A stretch of DNA of 64,000 nt, taken from positions 310,001-374,000 of the forward strand of contig NAJO01000013.1 of NCBI GenBank assembly GCA_002077065.1, given 5' to 3'. Source of the stretch: Cryoendolithus antarcticus (taxonomy: Eukaryota; Ascomycota; Dothideomycetes; Cladosporiales; Cladosporiaceae). Position 1 is the first letter of the stretch, and the number at the start of each line of letters is the position of its first letter. Below are positions 54,055 to 64,000 of this stretch, one piece after another. Both the position numbers and the translations under genes were made by a program. The notes under the pieces are model-generated. The model was given only the letters and a program-made list of their open reading frames with translations, had not been told where the DNA came from and ran no database searches.

Positions 54055-55365
54055 TTGAAGTACGTGTAGCGAGTTGGAGGCTGCATTAGCGCTCTTTTGC
54101 TTCTACCCAGGGATCCGGGTCACTTGGGCTGAGCTGAAGACAACCGCGTGGTGCGCTCCTGAAGTCAAACGGCGCGTTGGCTCGATAAGGCGCGCAACTG
54201 GCGGTCAAGCATCGCGTGTACGACTGCCGGAGTCAGCAGAACTTTTCTGGCTCCGTGCCGGGTAGGACAGGCTTGAAGGTCCGCCAGCGCATCGAAGCTA
54301 TGGAATGTTCACCGGTGTGCAGAGAGCTTGTCTGAAGTCGTTGTGGGCCAGCGCGCAATGTCGACAACGATCACGTTTGCCACGGGAACGTCAGTTCGAG
54401 ATCCCGAGAAGTAGTCGCCGCTGCTAAATCCTGCAGTCATAGCGTTCGGTCGCGTTCATTGTTAGGCCTCTGGTCCTAAGACGGTGAATTCTGGCATTTC
54501 GAGCCCCACGATTTTCGCCGTCAGTCTACGTACGGCAGCGCACAAACTGCAAATTCTTGCACTCCAGTCTCCCTCTGCTTCCTACCATTCTCTCCCACAT
54601 GCCGACATTAGGCTTCGTATAAGAGGTAGGGAAGACGGCACAGCCATGAGGTCTCGAACCGTCGACCGAGATATCAGGGATGAGAAATTAGACGATACCT
54701 ATCTTGGAATCCTCTCCAACCGCGCTTCTTTTGCGTCCACGAGCATCCAAGAGGATATCGAGGAGGTCGTTGCTCCAGACTGCGCTCATGAAGCATTTGA
54801 TAGAGTGGGAAGGAAGTCTGCTGCGATGAAGAGTGAGGTCTTGAGACGTCGCTAGGCAACAGCGAGGCGCAGCAACACAACCAACCTCAGGCACACGTTG
54901 GTTCACCGGTGTAGCCACGCTGGAAGCCGGCGCAACTGTCGAGAGCTGTCGCGGACGCCAGGAGCTGGCATCCCAGCGGACAACACGTGTTGCGTATTCA
55001 ATGAGTGTAAAGAGCGAGGAGCAAAGCGTGCAGCTGTTACTTGAACATATCTTAAGCAACAATGCTGGCGATGGCTCGGACATCAGAGAGTTAGTACACG
55101 TCTCCATTGTTTCCTCTCAAATGTCATGCAATGCTATGAAATGCTAACAGCAGTACTCTATGCTGCAGAATGACTACTCATAAAAACAGCCTAGGATCCA
55201 GCTACTCATGTCCTAAGCCTCTGCGCGCCGGCAGAAGGATCTCATGAAAGCTCATCATCATGATCGTCCGATGCCATGTCCCCACCCACTAAAACCCGAA
55301 TTCGCCGAATCCAAGCGTCCCGAATCGTTCAACGCCATCATTGCAGATCATTGAAGCGAACGAGC
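54055..55365. other. 1.3-kb interval without a supported gene
   Basis: Frames of 120-140 codons on both strands (54484-54855 plus, 54688-55107 minus) overlap one another and have no recognisable motif. It contains the promoter of the 531-residue protein and the 3' UTR of the next minus-strand gene. Confidence 0.4.
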
Positions 55366-56079
55366 TCAGATGAACTCGTAATCCTCATCCGCATCCGGAA
55401 CTCTCGGAGCAGGAACGGGCGCCTTCTTGGCCCTCTTCTCCTTCTTCATCGGACTCGCAGCGACGACCTCGCCCTCAGTGTCGAGCACATCCCACTCAGT
55501 CTTGACCAGCTTGACAGTCTCGCGCTCCTCGAACTTCTCCACGGCCTGCGCAAGCTTCATGTTCAGGATCTGGCTGCCCTGGCTCGGGCCACGAGGAGCG
55601 TCGAAGCTGTACATCACCTCGACATTGCCGGTGGGAGATGGCGCGGCATCGGCGGCGTCGACATGGTCGGAGTCGTATCCGCTAGATTCGTCCGAAGTGG
55701 CAGCGTAAGACTGGCCATCCTTCAGGTCGCGGCGGGAGGCTGTCTTGGCGATCTGCTGGAGGGCCGAAACGCCTTTGTCGGCGCGGCGGTCAGCGGTGAT
55801 GCGGCTGGAGAGGTCCTGTCAACATCGTGGAAGGGACAAAAAGAGGCATAAGAAAGTCGACTTACGTGTCAGATGGACGGAGGGGACGCGGATTGCCTTC
55901 TCCGCGACCGGCCCGCTCAATAGCGCCCAGAGACCACCTGAAAGAGGAAGTCGTCAGCTTTGATACGTGTGAATGAAGAACGAAACAATCACTCACTTGG
56001 CCTTGCGCCCAGCGTCGCGCTTGGAGTCTTGAGCAGCGCTGCGGAGGTCGGAGGCTGGGAGGATCTGCTCAGAGGACAT
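55366..56079 (-). CDS. Unidentified 197-residue fungal protein
   Basis: Exons 56079-55997, 55937-55866 and 55804-55366, phases matching (GTGAGT and GTAAGT donors, TTTCAG and CTCCAG acceptors). The N-terminus MSSEQILPASDLRSAAQDSK is followed by KAKWSLGAIERAGRGEGN, then ITADRRADKGVSALQQIAKT and an acidic linker. The C-terminal block VMYSFDAPRGPSQGSQILN, MKLAQAVEKFEERETVKLVK and EWDVLD looks conserved. A basic segment (MKKEKRAKKAPVPAPR) and acidic end (DADEDYEFI) finish it. The short first exons would be missed by ORF calling. The Lys-rich region could be a nuclear signal. No family recognised. Confidence 0.7.
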
Positions 56080-57515
56080 GATGGAAGTCGTCTTCAGGGT
56101 CTTATTGAGTTGATGAGCTATACTGGCTGGCTGTTGCTGAGAGCTTTGCTGAAGCTTGATGCTGACACGCCTTTGCTAAGGCGCTGAGGTATTGACGTGA
56201 AGCTTCGATCAGGATGATTCTTAGGTGGAAGTAATATTGGTCAAGAGCTGGGAGCGGCTGGATGAGTGATTGAGACAAAGGATGACACAACCGTCGGCCA
56301 AGACGTGACTGCTTGTCTCTTGTACGGAGGGGAAAGCAGCTGCGGCGTGCGTTCACGAGTCTGAGGTGAGTTGGAAGCTGCGGCGTCGCTGAGTCACTGC
56401 TCCGCGGTTGGGGCTGAGGCGTCGGAGATTTGGGATTGCGGAGTTGGATATGGATTAATGGATCTGGCGGAGCTGGTACTGCAATGAGTCGAATGGAGGT
56501 TCACGAGGAAAAGCTATTGACTGATGTAGACAAAGAAGAGCATGACTTTGCTTTGTTGTTGGCAGCATGGCACGGCCATTCCCGGGTTCACCTGAGAGCT
56601 GTCCAAGCTTGCATGTGCTTTGATGGCTGGCCTGCGCGTCTCGCTATCGTTATCGCTGCCTGGTGACGAGTGTGGAGAAGCTGTGCGGAGCACGAGCCAA
56701 ACGCCTGCGCGGCTGACGTGACTGTGACCTTGATGGGATGTTGTTGGCACATGACCGTTGCAGCCACACGACTACGTGGTCGAGGTGACTGGTCAGCGTG
56801 GTGCGCTATCAATCAAGTGGCGACTACAAGGGCCGTTGGAGTTTCACTGCGGCGGTCTGTCGAGGTCGCCGCTGCTCGGCCCATGAAGGCACCGCGGGGA
56901 TGAAGCGTGGGGGCTGTGTTGTGCATGACTGTTTCATGCAGGTACCGTTTGCTCGCCACGCTCTCAGGCTGCTTTTGTGCAAGCCTCAGGCGAACAGCGC
57001 TTAACGGCAATGATGAGCAGTGTCAATTTCAATATTCGGCATCCGATATCTCTGGCTTCCTGTTGCTCGTAGGCTGATTTGAACATCACGGCTTCGAACG
57101 CGAAATGGCCGACCTTGTGACCAAACGCGACTTTGCATAAGCTGCTGACACATCCACCATTGATCACTTAAAAGGTTCAACACCCACAAGCCGCGCACCA
57201 CCGATCATACAATCGGTCCTTATTCCATGAGGACTAGAGCGTAGAACAGGACGCCGACAGTCAGTATGGTTTCTTGATCACATCTTCTCGTTCGTCCTTC
57301 CCCCAAATCATCACCCCGAATTCTGCGTGAGGCCACAGATAGTAGACCGACCGAAACAGCAGATAGCCAAAGCCTTCCTGGAGAGCTTTCTAGGGCTACT
57401 GTGGGTATAGTCCTGCTGTCTTCGCCCGGAAATAAGTGGAGCAGAGAGCTCCGTCCCGGCGACGATCGACTTCAAAAGCATCTTCCTTGAGCACTGCTAG
57501 CACTGGCGGCACGCC
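56080..57515. other. 1.4-kb intergenic interval, divergent
   Basis: Separates the 197-residue protein (minus) from the esterase gene (plus). Only short frames are seen; no repeat, tRNA or conserved-looking peptide. Both promoters must lie here. Confidence 0.4.
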
Positions 57516-58898
57516 ATGGCCGATCTCAAAAAGCCACCGCGGTCAAGATGGATACTACACCTCCACGCACAGATGTGGCGATACCTGATGGCAATAGGTA
57601 TGCTGCTACATCGGCTAGCCCCGCCGCGACCGCCGAGGCCGGACTTCGTGAGAGCGATACCTGCCACTATCAGTGGCATACCAGGAGGCATTGACTTGTC
57701 ATTCTACTTGCCAAGCGGCTACCAGAGGCAAAAACGAGCATGGCATGCCGGGCCTAATGGGACAGATGATAGCGATGAGGCACGAGATGCGAGGCAGAAG
57801 AGGCGCACGAGCTCCGTGGGAGCGATCGCGCAGAACATCCGGAGGCTTAGCAGTGGTGGGAGGATGTGGGGAGGCTATCCAGTAGTCGTGAACTTTCATG
57901 GCGGAGGGTTCACACTCGGGACGTCAAAGGACGATGCGCGATGGTGCGCCACGGTGGTGGACGAGTGCGATGCAGTGGTCGTTAGTGTCGACTACCGACT
58001 TGCACCGGAGCATCCGTATCCGACTGCGGTAGAGGATGGCGCCGATGCAGTGATATGGGTGCATAGGCACGCGCATGAGCTTGGGATCGATGTTGACAAG
58101 ATTGCACTTTCTGGCTTCAGCTCAGGTGGGAACATGGCGTTCACGGTCCCACTGCGACTGTGGGTCGAGAGGATGGGCTTCCCACGAGAAGACGATACGA
58201 GCAGACCTGACTCGCCACTGAACCCATTCATCTCAGGAGATTCGTCTGCGTCCACGACGCAAAGTCGCAGCATTATAAGCAATGTCGAGATTATTGATCC
58301 CTCGAAACCGCCTCCGAAGCTCCCCAACACGCTGAATAAAGAGCCCCAGGTCACCCAGTCTTCGCTCTCAGTCGGCGAAATCTCCATCCGCGCAATAGTC
58401 CCATGGTATCCGTCTTGTGACTATACTCTCACCCGCGCCCAACGCCGTGCTACGACAATTCGCAAAGACCAGGACTTGCCCGCGGTATTCACAGATCTCT
58501 TTGACGAATCATATCTACATCCTCCAGACACGATCTCCCTCGACTCACCCTACCTCTCCCCAGGCCTCGCACCTTCGGCACTCCTTCGCTCCGCCTTGCC
58601 TCAGGAGATCATCATGTATACCTGTGAATGGGATATGCTACTAGACGAAGGGCAGGCATTCCACCAGCGGCTGATCAGTGAGGACATCGGCAAGACGGTG
58701 CATTACCAAATGATCCCTGGAGTGCCGCATGGCTGGGACAAAGCTCCAAATCCGCTCAAGCCTACGCCAGGTGTAAGGGAACATTACTTGGGCGCCTGCG
58801 CGGAGCTGAGACGGATCTTTGGAGAGACAGATGGCGAGCGGAGAGTGAATGGTGCTTGGAGTAAGGCGCCGAGAGGGAGTGTAAGTTTGGTGAGGTGA
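57516..58898 (+). CDS. Alpha/beta hydrolase, HSL-type esterase/lipase
   Basis: Single exon, 460 residues. The N-terminal 40 residues include a weak hydrophobic helix (WRYLMAIGMLLHRLAP), a possible membrane anchor as in arylacetamide deacetylase-like enzymes. Oxyanion motif VVNFHGGGFTLGTS (HGGGF about 128-132), DYRLAPEHPYPTAVED, and nucleophile elbow ALSGFSSGGNMAF (Ser about 202). Catalytic Asp is likely in YTCEWDMLLDEGQAF and His in IPGVPHGWDKAPN, so the triad looks complete. A long low-complexity insert (about 220-285) interrupts the cap region. Substrate unknown; short-chain esters or sterol/xenobiotic acetates are typical for the family. Confidence 0.9.
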   Translation: MADLKKPPRSRWILHLHAQMWRYLMAIGMLLHRLAPPRPPRPDFVRAIPATISGIPGGIDLSFYLPSGYQRQKRAWHAGPNGTDDSDEARDARQKRRTSSVGAIAQNIRRLSSGGRMWGGYPVVVNFHGGGFTLGTSKDDARWCATVVDECDAVVVSVDYRLAPEHPYPTAVEDGADAVIWVHRHAHELGIDVDKIALSGFSSGGNMAFTVPLRLWVERMGFPREDDTSRPDSPLNPFISGDSSASTTQSRSIISNVEIIDPSKPPPKLPNTLNKEPQVTQSSLSVGEISIRAIVPWYPSCDYTLTRAQRRATTIRKDQDLPAVFTDLFDESYLHPPDTISLDSPYLSPGLAPSALLRSALPQEIIMYTCEWDMLLDEGQAFHQRLISEDIGKTVHYQMIPGVPHGWDKAPNPLKPTPGVREHYLGACAELRRIFGETDGERRVNGAWSKAPRGSVSLVR

Positions 58899-59287
58899 GC
58901 GTGCTGGCGATGTTGGATAGCGATTTTGGCCTTGGTAAATGCAAGCTACGCGAACGCTGTTGAATAATTACGCACGTGATGTTCTAGACCCCTTGTGAGC
59001 GTGCCTGCACAAGCGCAACGGGATGACGTTTCTAGCGTGGGCAGAAGTGACACGTCGTGGGGCGGGGTGGTCGAACGGCGTGGTCTTGACTTTATGTCTA
59101 GAGAGCTGATGGAGGATTTCTTTGTGTGCCAACTCTTTCGCGTCTTTCACGTACTACTGCGATTCTCCATACTCCGTGAACTACAGTTTTCTCCTTCGAT
59201 CCTTCTGAGCACTGCATCCCGTGCAATACATCGGCTTCCTGATTTCTACACGACCACACTCTACGAACAGCCCACCTATTAGGCGAC
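58899..59287. promoter_or_regulatory. Intergenic before the Osh4-type gene
   Basis: 389 bases between two plus-strand genes. The segment 59140-59280 is pyrimidine-rich on plus, typical of a fungal leader. No ORF of note. Confidence 0.4.
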
Positions 59288-60496
59288 ATGAGTTCAGAAG
59301 AGGGCGCTGCCCTACCGGCTTCATCGAAGGGATCATGGGGATCTTTCCTCAAGAGCATCGCGTCTTTCAATGGCGATCTGGCCTCTATGACTGCGCCAGC
59401 CTTCATCCTCTCCACAACCTCCCTTACTGAGTTCTCCGCATACTGGGCCGAGATGCCCAAACTCCTGGTCGCCCCAGCCGCCGAGAAGGATCCTCAAAAG
59501 CGCGCTATGCTGGTCTTGAAGTGGTTCCTCAGCACGCTCAAACAACAATACGCCTCGCGAAATGAGAAGCTCGGCTCCGAGAAGAAACCCCTGAACCCCT
59601 TCCTGGGCGAGCTGTTCATTGGCAAGTGGGAGGATCAGGAAGGCACTACGCATCTTGTCAGCGAGCAAGTCAGTCATCATCCTCCCGTCACGGCATACAG
59701 TATCTGGAACGATAAGCACGGCGTGCGACTTCAAGGATACAATGCGCAGAAGGCATCGTTCAGTCGCACCATACACGTCCGCCAAGTCGGTCACGCGATC
59801 TTGCACCTAGACGCTTGGGATGAGGACTACCTGATCACACTTCCAAGTCTTCATATCGAAGGTCTCATTACAGGCAGCCCTTACGTCGAGCTCAACAAGA
59901 GCACATACATCGTCGGCTCCAATGGCTTCACCAGCAAAGTCGAGTACTCCGGCAAAGGCTGGGTGAGCGGCACAAAGAACTCTATCACGGCAACGATGTA
60001 CCCACACGGCAAGGAGAAGAGCAAGCACGATGTCATCTACACGGCAGAGGGTGCCTGGACGAACAATTTCACGATCAAGAACGCGAAGAAAGAGGTCGTG
60101 GATACCTACAACGCTAAAGCCGAGCCCAAAACACCCCTTCAAGTGGCGCCCATTGAAGCACAAGACCCGCTTGAAACGCGACGGGCGTGGCAGAAAGTCG
60201 CCGCAGCTATATTGAAAGGCGACATGAACACCACGAGCGCGGAGAAGACGTTGATCGAGAACTCTCAGCGCGAGATGCGGAAGAAGGAGGCTGCTGAGGG
60301 GAGGGAGTGGGAGCGGCGATTTTTCTCGAAGGCCAAGGGACTGCCGATCTTTGAGAAGCTGAAGAAGGAGGCGCCGGGGGAGAGTCTGGAGGCTGATCAG
60401 ACGAATGGGGTGTGGGTGTTTGATCAGGCGAAGGCGAGTGCGGCGAAGCCGCCGTTTAGTCAATTGAGTAAGGAGTTGAGCAAGAATGGGGCGTAG
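59288..60496 (+). CDS. KES1: Oxysterol-binding protein Kes1/Osh4
   Basis: Lipid transfer protein exchanging sterol and PI4P between ER and Golgi. Single exon, 402 residues, the short Osh4 type without PH or ankyrin domains. N-terminal lid region SWGSFLKSIASFNGDLASM, then APAFILSTTSLTEFSAYWAE, KPLNPFLGELFIGKW and the family signature EQVSHHPPVTAY (126-137, with the two PI4P-binding His). Later IEGLITGSPYVELNKSTYIV, FTSKVEYSGKGWVSG and RRAWQKVAAAILKGDM. A long antisense frame over its 3' half is a composition artefact. Confidence 0.96.
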   Translation: MSSEEGAALPASSKGSWGSFLKSIASFNGDLASMTAPAFILSTTSLTEFSAYWAEMPKLLVAPAAEKDPQKRAMLVLKWFLSTLKQQYASRNEKLGSEKKPLNPFLGELFIGKWEDQEGTTHLVSEQVSHHPPVTAYSIWNDKHGVRLQGYNAQKASFSRTIHVRQVGHAILHLDAWDEDYLITLPSLHIEGLITGSPYVELNKSTYIVGSNGFTSKVEYSGKGWVSGTKNSITATMYPHGKEKSKHDVIYTAEGAWTNNFTIKNAKKEVVDTYNAKAEPKTPLQVAPIEAQDPLETRRAWQKVAAAILKGDMNTTSAEKTLIENSQREMRKKEAAEGREWERRFFSKAKGLPIFEKLKKEAPGESLEADQTNGVWVFDQAKASAAKPPFSQLSKELSKNGA

Positions 60497-61166
60497 TAAT
60501 GATATCATGGAGTGGTGCGTCTGGCGAGATGGAGTCGTTCCGGGTGGAACGATGCGACGTGCGCGGGCAATGAAGGCACGAAGGACGAGGGAAGCTCGAT
60601 ACGTGCTACCTAGGGCTGAGAGAATCGCATATGGCAGAGCGATGACATTTTTGTAGCGCAAATCAGCAATCGAATGATCATGATTCAATGCAGTTCAGCT
60701 TTGCTCTTCTTCATTGCGATGCATGTGCATTTTGTACCGCGTGCCAGAAGAGCGGCAAACAATCACGCGTAGTGTGGACTCGCCCAATTATGTGAGGTGA
60801 CCGAGCCTGTCCTCCTGACGAGGCCTTACGGGCACCCACTAGAGAAAAGAGCTTCCGCTCTGTTTGTAAAATTGTAAGAGAACCGTCGTACTTTGGTTGC
60901 ATCGACGTTTGCAAAGCTGGGTACCCATACAGGCTTGCCTGCCCGTGATCATAATGCTGTGACTCCCAGGATGTGCTTTGCATGGGATTGCCGCCTTCGA
61001 ATAGGTGAGTGAAGCGAGACAATATCCTGTCCCAGCATTGAGTCCTAGAGTGCACTTGTTGTACCTCTCCTCGACATGGCTGGCTACTTAAGTGGTTGTG
61101 AGGTCCTCTCCGGCAGCGGAGACGAGAGAGATAAATATTTGGAGAAGCGAGGGTACCTCAGTATTG
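60497..61166. other. Intergenic, 670 bases, convergent 3' ends
   Basis: Lies between the KES1 stop and the CorA-type stop. No gene, RNA or repeat recognised. Confidence 0.4.
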
Positions 61167-63573
61167 CTACACATCCGTGCTATACCTCAATGTGCGCTTC
61201 CGCTCATGCATCATCATCTTTGCCAGCATCGAGCTCGGCGAGCGATCCAACTCTGGCCGTACAGCATCTGCCATAGGCAAGCCCTCTTTCCGGGCTTCGA
61301 GATCTTCCGCAAGAGCCCTACTCCTCTGGCGTGACAAAGGTCGTGTCCTGGCTCGTAGGCTTTGTGCGTTCGAGAGGCGATGACCGAACTTCGTCCTCGA
61401 GACATTGCCAATACCACTATCGCTCTCGGACAAGTCATCCTCGTCGTCCGAATCATCCTTGCGGCGGCCACCACAGCTTATCAACCACGCGAGAAATCTA
61501 CCGATGTTCCGAAGTAGAGCTGCAGTCTTTGCTCGCCAGAAGCGCATGCCCGTGGTTGTATTGAGGGAACCGATCAGGATGAAAAAGGGCACGCAAACCG
61601 CGACCGTGACGCAGCCGAACAGCCAGTACGACTCCCGAGAGGGCATATTGGTCATTCCAAAGACTGAAGTGACAAAGGTTAAAGGGATGAATACAAGGGA
61701 TACCATGGTTAGGATCTTGATGTTGTATCCTTGGAGGATGCTGACTTCGGTGTTCTCGACGGATTTGCGGGATTCTGCGTTTTGGTCAATTCTCACGTTT
61801 GCAACGAGTCATGGCTGGGCGACGATGCAAGGTCTCCCGTCCACATACCTTGGATCGAGGTCCCCTTGAATAGCTCCTCCTTGAGGCCGTTGATCTCTTC
61901 TCGGCGATCGTCATTTTCCTCGATGATCTTCCTGAGGGCAACCATCTCCTTCTCGAATTTGGAGCGAAGACTAGCCATCTTCTTCTTGAAGTACATATTG
62001 CGAGAGCTATTCTGCTCCAGTAGTGGCCAAAGGGTCTTGTGCGTTCCATCCCAGACATCATCGGTGAAAGTATCTTCGTACGCATCGACCATGAGCTTGA
62101 TACTATCATTCATCATGCCCAGAGTCTGGTATGCCCAGAAGTATCTGCGCGAGTATGTAAACTCACTGTCTTCGAACAACGACGTGTCGCGTAGATCGGA
62201 GTTGAAGATGAAGTCCAGTGGTGGAGTCACGAGTCGCGTGATCTCGTTGTATATCTGCTCGACGCGCTTCTGGGCATCGCGATACTCACCGAGCAACGTG
62301 GTCATGAACGCTTCTACGCCATTGACATAGTGCTTCGTCGAGTCGTGTATCTGTAGGTCAAAATGATCAGCGACCCTCATCCATCGTGCTGCAACGACGA
62401 GAGGCGAGACTTACGTCCATCGTTGCATGCCAATCCGGGTAGCATTGTAAATTCAGCACATGCCACGCGGACCAAGGGTCATAGGCAAAGCCGAACGCAT
62501 TCTTTGCTCTCCGATGAGGGTTCCTCACTTTGCGTATAGCTGGTCCGGTAAGAGCGAGGGCGACTACTGAGCTGCAGCGCGTAACGGCGATGTGACCGGC
62601 CTTGCGTTCATCCTGTTGATCAGCAAGCTGCCACTTCATCGGGACGCATTCTGGGCAGATGATCTACCTGCTGTTAGCTATATTACAATGATGAAACGCG
62701 TGATGTGAGAACCCACGGTGAAGTACTCGAAGCTGAAGACAAAGCTCTTCTGCTTTCGCAAATCGTCGTCGAACGATCGATGCATGTGCGGAGATGTACC
62801 GCTGACGTCGATTAGATGCTTGAATAGCTCATCGACATCGAAGTGAGGACTGAGTGTGTGATGCGCAGCACCGAACAGCACAGGACTCGGCTCGCGCAGG
62901 ATCGTGATGCGGCCCACTGCGAGTCGCTCCTTTGGCGGCTGGTTAATTTCTCTGATAGCATGCCATATGGCTTGGGCTTTCGACTGCTCTCTCTCTCTAC
63001 CTGTGGGAAATCCACTGGAAGAGGCGCGCCATCAGCTCCCACATCGTACACGGAGTAATGGCTGAGGTGACTGCGATCTTCTGCTTCTCCGAGCTTGTTA
63101 TGAATGAGCTGAGGTTGCTGAAGGCGCGTTGGACTATCAATGACGGAGGCTAGGATCTTGGCGCCATACTGACTCCACTTGTACGCTCGTAGGTGACTAC
63201 GAAGGGTTTCCTCATCATACTTCTCAGCTCCGAGGGACACTGAAACATACAAGTCTTCGTCATCTGCATCCACGTCTGAGTCGTCACCTGTTCGCCTGGA
63301 CTCGGAGGAAGTGGTAAGTGTTGCCAAACCAGCAGACGACTTCCTCCCCCCGGCTCTTCGTTCCGATGCTGCGTGTGTAACCGATGGCCTCGGCGATCTT
63401 GGTCCTGTAATTGAAGGTCGATGTAGTGTCCTATCGTCTGTTGCAGGCTGCGAAGTGGTGGCCGCCAAATTCTGGGCCAGCAGCTCATGTATCTGCCGAA
63501 GGGACTCGATATATGCGTCCCTCTGGGCATCAAGCTGCTTGAGCAAATCGCCGACCTGCTCGACTTGACTCAT
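61167..63573 (-). CDS. CorA-type Mg2+/divalent cation transporter, frame change in first exon
   Basis: Exons 63573-62717, 62663-62415, 62350-61849 and 61774-61167. Exon 1 begins MSQVEQVGDLLKQLDAQRD (coiled coil) and later IWHAIREINQPPKERLAVGR and ITILREPSPVLFGAAHHTL, then FEYFT joins IICPECVPMKWQLAD. Exon 3 is a long helical domain and exon 4 holds two membrane helices with the CorA pore motif, FVTSVFGMTNMP (GMN), then LFGCVTVAVCVPFFILIGSL. The cytosolic C-terminus is basic and Ser-rich. Inside exon 1 the coding frame changes at a (CT)6 run on plus (62987-62998): two bases fewer would give one continuous frame (about 737 residues). Alternatives are a 59- or 68-base intron ending GAGCAG at the run. 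Family: fungal CorA-like proteins with large N-terminal domains. Confidence 0.85.
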
Positions 63574-64000
63574 CCTGGCCGAGTGCCACTATCGGGATTC
63601 GCAAGCCGAATTGGTGAACAGATCATGGGGAATACTGTCTCTTTTCTATGGACCTGATGCGCAAAGAACTCCGCTCATTCGAGAAGCGTATGAACCTGAT
63701 TGTATTGGTGGCACAGCTGCTCAGAAAGCAGAATATCACTCAGGATCGCATTTTGCCACAATGTCGCGTGTCTATCTCTCCCTCTCTCTCACCTTATAGC
63801 AGCTTCACGAGTGTAGCCTTACTGATAGTAGCACAAGCGCAGTCCAAGATCTTGGAGAGGCAAAGATAGCTGTGTGAAAGTGACTTTTGGGAGAAGAGGT
63901 AGAAGGATGGCTCGAGCGACGGCGAGAGAACAAATGAAAGCAACGTTAACAGAGAGACAGACTCACCATTGTGCAGCACTAGAAGACAAGGCTGAATGTC
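63574..64000. other. Right edge, upstream of the CorA-type gene
   Basis: 427 bases with CT-rich tracts (CTATCTCTCCCTCTCTCTC near 63770). No supported gene; this should contain the CorA promoter on the minus strand. Confidence 0.4.

Noticed and set aside
54484..55107. Overlapping ORFs of 124 and 140 codons on opposite strands
   Set aside because: Neither has conserved-looking segments or introns; likely chance frames.
59807..60688. Long (293-codon) minus-strand ORF
   Set aside because: Fully antisense to KES1; Leu/Arg-rich composition follows from reading the GC-rich gene backwards, with no motif.

Overview
The window looks like a chromosome segment from a filamentous ascomycete (Pezizomycotina). 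A Dothideomycete of the Mycosphaerella/Capnodiales kind is my guess from protein flavour only. The evidence for a fungus is: GC-rich coding sequence; genes mostly with 0-4 introns of about 47-75 bases with GTAAGT/GTGAGT-type donors, CTGAC/CTAAC-like branch sites and YAG acceptors; genes packed on both strands about every 2 kb; and a plain fungal housekeeping repertoire (Rpt5, Rsc7, Ies6, Utp21, Vip1, Aar2, Kes1/Osh4, Sch9, Agm1, Arg1, cytochrome c heme lyase). I saw no rRNA, convincing tRNA, CRISPR, IS or intact transposon.

Layout. 0-5 kb: a divergent Hsp70-like ATPase gene with unresolved splicing, tail to tail with a three-exon F-box protein. 5-8.5 kb: cytochrome c heme lyase, argininosuccinate synthase and a DUF427 protein. 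8.5-9.5 kb: gene-free, with a 15-base tandem repeat. 9.5-15.1 kb: an unidentified Pro/Ser-rich protein, the Sch9-type AGC kinase with a C2 domain, and an APH-fold phosphotransferase. 15.3-17.1 kb: a small zinc-binding protein and a doubtful Cys-containing gene. 17.6-21.2 kb: RPT5 and RSC7 back to back over a 302-base shared promoter. 21.9-24.8 kb: mitoribosomal protein mL40 and phosphoacetylglucosamine mutase. 25.6-30.3 kb: an armadillo-like Hsm3/PSMD5-type protein, guanine deaminase and a peroxisomal hydratase 2 ending in SKL. 30.7-32.3 kb: a GT2 polysaccharide synthase-like glycosyltransferase. 32.3-34.6 kb: gene-poor. 34.6-36.1 kb: a secreted protein with three CBM1 modules and four copies of a six-cysteine repeat. 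36.2-47 kb: UTP21, VIP1, AAR2 and IES6. 48.2-52.1 kb: a sugar transporter with a 12-base micro-exon and a cytosolic GH5 hydrolase, divergent. 52.3-58.9 kb: two unidentified fungal proteins and an HSL-type esterase. 59.3-63.6 kb: Kes1/Osh4 and a CorA-type transporter whose first exon changes frame at a CT dinucleotide run.

The genes mostly serve unrelated core functions (proteasome, chromatin, ribosome biogenesis, inositol pyrophosphate and TOR/PKA-branch signalling, wall sugar precursors), so this is not one gene cluster. The pieces with accessory character are the CBM1/six-Cys secreted protein beside its 2.3-kb gene-poor flank, the transporter/GH5 pair, and the Hsp70-like/F-box pair. Exon limits given here were worked out by hand from frame continuity and splice-site sequence; family names rest on motif recognition, without database searches.
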